In this document: piece by piece, positions 59,559 to 64,000 of the stretch | Layout: each line of letters opens with the position of its first letter | How positions within the stretch are numbered: the first letter of the stretch is position 1 | Notes under the pieces: generated by a model | What the model saw: the letters and a program-made list of their open reading frames with translations, nothing else | The model's database searches: none | What the model was told of the DNA's origin: nothing | Translations under genes and position numbers: made by a program | Assembly: GCA_963971405.1 (NCBI GenBank) | Contig: OZ020490.1 | Coordinates: 20,671,464-20,735,463, forward strand | Direction: 5' to 3' | DNA from: Psococerastis gibbosa | Lineage: Eukaryota; Arthropoda; Insecta; Psocodea; Psocidae | Length of the DNA: 64,000 bases

Positions 59559-59701
59559 CAAGGCCGTAGCCAAGGGGGGGTTCAACCCCCCCCCCCCCCC
59601 CGAAATGAAATGGCTTGATGCTAGATAGAATCGGATTTTTAAGAGGAAAAATAAATTTCTAAACCCCCCCTCCCCGAAAAAAAATCCTGGCTACGGCCTT
59701 G
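59559..59701. mobile_element. hAT-like G/C-tract element, exact 8-bp TSD
   Basis: 143 bp starting CAAGGCCGTAGCCAAGG and ending CCTGGCTACGGCCTTG. Exact CCACCGGG duplications flank it (59551-59558, 59702-59709). Internal C runs are followed by GAAATGAAATGGCTTGATGC. It is closely related to 54575-54753. Confidence 0.93.
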
Positions 59702-59709
59702 CCACCGGG

Positions 59710-60270
59710 ATTTGTACCCAGGTCACCCGATTGGTAGACTTGTATGCAGCATTTTAACTAAAATCGTTCAGCAGTAGCTGCAAGACATAAGCCAAACTGT
59801 CTATGTGACCCTGCGTACGGTTCTGTGGTGTTATACAGTATATATTCAATGATACGCTGTACTATACATATTATACTGTACGTATGTGGAAAATGGGTTG
59901 CGCTGTTTAGCTTATGCACTATGTATGCACAGTATTGGAGAAAATGTGGGCCTGAATAAATGAATTTAATCGTATAGTCAGTTAGCAGCCACCCGAAGGA
60001 ATGTCAAATGAAATTGTGGCAATCAATTAAGAGAGTTTTCACACATTAAATGTAGGAAAAACATTAAAACTACCTTAATGGTGATAACAAACGTGAGCGG
60101 TTCTCTAATGTATAATATGCATTTTCGTCAACGTTAGACTGTTGTATAACTAATTTCTCTAAAACTGGCACTTAAAAAAAACTCCTACCTAACCTACTGT
60201 ATTAGCTTCACCGTTCTCCAAACCGTGTCACGTATTATTTGATTGCGCTAAATAATATATCAATAGACTA
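59710..60270. other. Spacer, nothing recognised
   Basis: AT-rich sequence leading to a TTATTATTATT run that forms the tail of the next repeat. Confidence 0.4.
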
Positions 60271-60274
60271 ACTA

Positions 60275-60560
60275 TTATTATTATTATGATGATTATTATT
60301 TTTTCCATCGTACAATACCTGTAGTAGTAGTATGGTTGGACACAGTCCCAGGCCACGGTGTGAGTCCATAGGACAGGGGACCTCCTGATTATAGTGGATT
60401 CCGAACCACTTGGGAAACATAGTGAAGTCACACGATTAGTTCAAAGGTGACCAGGACAAGTCCTACCATGTTTCCCTACCGGCACTGTGCACACTACCAA
60501 GTTATCTGCATCTTTGAACCTGCTCTGGTCCGCTGGATTCAACTTGGTAAGGCGGCCGGC
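60275..60560 (-). mobile_element. Retroelement-like dispersed repeat (copy 2)
   Basis: On the minus strand it runs from GGCCGCCTTACC through GGTAGTGTGCACAG and TCCCAAGTGGTTCGGAATCC to an AAT-repeat tail. The frame conserved with 32890-33295 gives FPSGSESTIIRRSPV. Different tail units (AAC there, AAT here) at the same 3' position suggest target-primed retrotransposition. Confidence 0.65.
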
Positions 60561-60705
60561 TACAATACCTGTAAGTTAAATAAAAAAAATATTATTATCC
60601 AATTGATAATTTAGCGAGGGGAAAAAGAAAAAAATGAACCAAACAAACCCGAAAGGGTTTTTGGAGTTCAAAAATTGAACTGTACCGCAAATGCTGTTAA
60701 ATATA

Positions 60706-61582
60706 CTAGGCGTGCCAATTAAATACCCGGACTGGACCTATAACTGTCAGGGCTTTTATCGGAGAGAAATAATACTTATAGGTCAATAACCTGCTCACTT
60801 TGAACTTCAATACCTTGCACAATTTCATTCCTTTCAGCCAGTTAGTTTGCGATTGACGCCCTTCGGAAGTGTACCATATTGCTACACTTTGCCGGGGTAA
60901 TGGTTGATGCAAGTATTTAAAGTATGGCATTTTTTATAAAAATGCACCTACACAAAGTTTCCAATTTTTGAAAGAGGCTTATGGCGAAAATGAAATGTCG
61001 CACACAACTGTGTTTGAAGTTATGGACAATGCGCGTGCTGTACGACCAATCTCAATGCGAACAGACGAAATGGTGTCCAAAATTAACGAAATTGTGCGGA
61101 AAGATCGACGCCTTTCAACAAGAATGATAGCTGAAATGGTAAACAGTAATAAAGAAACGGTACGTCAAATTTTGCACAACAGACTGAGCATGACAAAAGT
61201 GAGTGCGAAATTGGTAAGAGAAAACCTTTCGCAGGAACAGATAGAATTAGCGGACAGACAGGTCACTGTGTTTGAACATGCACCTTATTCCCCAGATCTA
61301 GCCCCCTGTGACATCTTCCTCTTCCCTAAAATCAAATCTGCCTTGAAAAGATCACGCTTGGGGTTGATGGATGAGGTGAAGGCGGAAACGGCGGAGCTGC
61401 TCTACACCCTCACACCCAATGACCTGCAGGATAAAGGATTGTTTTAAACAGTGGTAAGTCAGCATGCAGCAAAGTGTAGATAGGGAAGGGATGTATGTTG
61501 AAGATGACAATTAGTAAAAGTAAATAATTTTAAATAAATAGCTTTTATGGCCCCAGTCCGGGTGTTTAATTGGCACACCTCG
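60706..61582 (+). mobile_element. Internally deleted mariner transposon, TA TSD
   Basis: 877 bp with 30-bp imperfect terminal inverted repeats (60706-60735, 61553-61582) beginning CTAGGCGTGCCAATTAAA and CGAGGTGTGCCAATTAAA, between TA dinucleotides. The transposase relic, in one frame to TAA 61445-61447, has the N-terminal helix-turn-helix part (KEAYGENEMSHTTVFE, STRMIAEMVNSNKETVRQIL). It jumps from LVRENLSQEQIE directly to FEHAPYSPDLAPCDIFLFPK. About 130 residues with the first two catalytic Asp (TGDETW and HHDNAP regions) are lost; only the third Asp region remains. It cannot be active by itself. Confidence 0.93.
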
Positions 61583-61584
61583 TA

Positions 61585-63530
61585 TGGCCCTATTTCTTGG
61601 GGTGCATAGCGACGTAGAAAAAAAGAAAATTATTATTAAAGAATAGGGAAAATACAAAATAAATACAAAATACTTAATTTCAAACACAGACTAATAATTA
61701 CCCACTATATTTATTTTACACATGGACCTCATTCATTTGCCCGCCCGCTAGAGTGTGTACTCTGTAATGGTTTATTAAATTTAATTACTAATCGAAATTA
61801 TATTTTGCTGTGCCACTACTCAAAGATCACTCGAGAAGCGGAAGACTTGAGCGTGATAATTTCATTCCGTATTAAATGTTTTTCAATGTATTGCACCTTG
61901 TCCGGGGTTAATGGACAAGGAAAAAAGAGAAAAATGAAGTGATGTGAAGGGAATATACAAAATTTATCAAATCCTGTATCTTCTGCATAATATCGAACAC
62001 ACAGGACCAACACGGCATTACCACAGAATGTACCATTCTTATACAATAATACTTGTAATACCATACGTACTATCAACACTACATTAGGCTACGTTTATGC
62101 AAACATTATGGTCGATGAAGCAGATTTGAAACAAAATGCTACCTACTTGACAGTTGTAACAATAAAATATAAAACATGCTGGAAAAGGTGGCTTATAGGT
62201 TAACAATAATAATAATACAATATGTTTTAGCATGAAATTTTTTTAAACTAATATACGTAAATATATAAATAAATGTTGGTGTTTCAACTGTCAAAACGCC
62301 GCGCCGGCTCACATGGGGTGACCTTAAATGACGTCACATTTTGCAGTCACGTGACCCAATTTTTAATCATCAAACTTAAATGTATACTGTATAGGGAAAA
62401 AAAGTCCCCTCTAAATAACGTTTTCTTGATAAAACAAACTTAAGGGGTATAAAATAAATATACTAATCCATTAAAATAGGACTTTAAAAATTGTCAAGTA
62501 GACCATTTCAACTCTATGCTGTTGCCATTTCATTTCGGGGGGGGGGTTGAAGCCCATGAACCCCCCCCCCCCCTTGGCTACGGTCTTGGAGCTGTCTGCA
62601 AGTTCTATTCAAGCATCGGCATCCTAGTATATACAAATATACAATATTTACATATATAGACCTTAGAGGCTTTAATTTGATACAGGATGTACACGTTTTG
62701 GATACCATCCCAGCACCATCAGGTGTCAGTTCTCAGATAAGCAGGTATGGAAAACCTCCTAAATTATCACTAGGTGTAGATGTTACAGGCACATAAAGGT
62801 GTGGGCAAACCTTTTAACATTGAACGATACTTTAAGATCTCTCTCCCACACAAACACGATATCTCAATAAATGATTTGCCTCAGTGCCTAATCGGTCGGA
62901 CATAATATTTCATTTCAACACAGCTATTTAGCAACTAGTAATAATTGTTTTATAGTACTAGTCGAGGTAATGAAGGCGTGTACGTAACCTCGACAATTCA
63001 AGCCCAAATTGGAACGAAAACAACTTGTACGTCGCAATAAAAAAAATGTAGCCTACAATAACAGGGGCGGGGCTTAAAATATGCCTCTAATACTTGGCGC
63101 TTGTGTCTAACAAGACTTAGTAAAATTTTATGAAAACCGAGTAACCGACTTGGTTTGCAAGTGACAATGGTATTTAGTCTACTTACAGGGTTTCTACAAA
63201 TAGATAACCTCATACGCAAAAGGAGCTTCAAAATTAGAGAAACGGACAAAGGGTCAAAAGAAATAAAAAATAAAATATAACTATAGGTTTATCGTACCTA
63301 GGTAGATCTATCAGTAAGTGACCAAGAGAGGCTTCAAAAAACAATTTAAACAGAGATTATCTACATACGTAATCATAATCTACTACATATAGACTACCAA
63401 TAAATCATAGCAGAAGACATTTCCATGAGAAACAAAGAATGAGTTTTGGTGTTGGGTGAGCTTTGAGTGGTCTGGAACCCCAGAAATGGACCAACCCATA
63501 CACCAGAAAATATTGTTACGGATACTTAAC
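61585..63530. other. Intergenic sequence with one truncated G/C-tract element
   Basis: 62526-62590 has G and C runs and ends CTTGGCTACGGTCTTG, a right terminus of the CAAGGCCGTAGCC subfamily without its left end. A CRE-like TGACGTCA at 62339-62346 followed by TCACGTGACC (62348-62357) may hint at a promoter of a gene outside the window. No exon is seen. Confidence 0.4.
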
Positions 63531-63534
63531 TCAA

Positions 63535-63800
63535 GCTTTAAGTGGTTCCTTCTCCTCATCTTCTTCTTCTTCTTTTTCTTCTTCTGGCTCTACAGCCCTT
63601 GATAGGTTTTGGCTTGCTCGACAACACTCCTCCAGTCAACTCGGTTTTGTACAACGCTCCACCGTCTAAGGGCCCCCAACTCGCGAAGGTCGGTTTCCAT
63701 CTAGTCTTTCCAGCGTTTTCGAGGAAATCCGGCCAGTCGTCCCTGTTATGCTTATTTTGTACCTTATTTATGGCAAAGATGTCCATATGGTCAAGATAAA
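63535..63800 (-). pseudogene. Non-LTR retrotransposon C-terminal remnant
   Basis: Minus strand: DIFAINKVQNKHNRDDWP, then in another frame KRWKDQMETDLRELG and VDWRSVVEQAKTYQGL, followed by a stop and an A/G-rich tail. It belongs to the lineage seen at 25775 and in the array at 1-1260. Frames are broken and the RT domain absent. Confidence 0.75.
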
Positions 63801-64000
63801 ATTGAGGGCAGTCAACAGTTCGGGTTGGTGTTGAGTAGAATGCTTTCTGAAGTTGTTGTATCTTCCACTATTTAGCGTTCCGTCAGTCATTTCTGCACAA
63901 GTTTGGATTTGACCATTACAGGGCTTAGCTTAGTCATAAAATTGTTGAACTAAGAAGCCTCTAAACCTCACAAAAGTTGAAAAAAAAAAACCCCACACAC

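Overview
The window is nuclear DNA from an invertebrate animal. It is AT-rich, its genes are split by GT-AG introns, and it carries tRNA-derived SINEs, non-LTR retrotransposon remnants, mariner elements and many non-autonomous DNA transposons. An arthropod is most likely, because the GMC oxidoreductase is of the glucose-dehydrogenase type, mariners are present, and a CGACCGGTTTCGGCACTAG-type fold-back motif recurs. The species cannot be named from the sequence.

Three protein-coding genes could be rebuilt exon by exon, with every splice phase agreeing. (1) A FoxJ1-type forkhead transcription factor, 16065-17918 (+), 3 coding exons, 422 aa. (2) A GMC-family FAD oxidoreductase, 27008-36068 (-), 8 coding exons, 594 aa. 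(3) A family-A DNA polymerase of the POLN (pol nu) type, 36560-48828 (+), 9 coding exons, 865 aa. Genes 2 and 3 are head to head with 491 bp between their start codons, so they probably share a promoter region. FoxJ1 stands alone with about 9 kb of intergenic DNA downstream.

The rest is mostly repeats. 1-1260 is a higher-order tandem array built from a retrotransposon 3' end. 2.7-15.7 kb holds MITEs, a SINE carrying a nested palindrome, and duplicated segments. 18.6-26.7 kb holds fold-back elements, including a mariner rearranged into an inverted repeat. The introns of the GMC and POLN genes carry SINEs, hAT-like elements and two degenerate reverse transcriptases. 48.8-64 kb is intergenic, with SINEs, short G/C-tract elements and an internally deleted mariner.

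The most notable pattern is a family of short elements (76-268 bp). They end in CAAGGCCGTAGCCAGG-like or related inverted repeats, contain long homopolymeric G or C tracts, and are flanked by 8-bp target-site duplications that can be read directly. Four of these duplications are exact and four match at 7 of 8 positions. This points to hAT-type mobilisation. No autonomous partner is visible, and no biochemical system that is clearly new to science could be identified.
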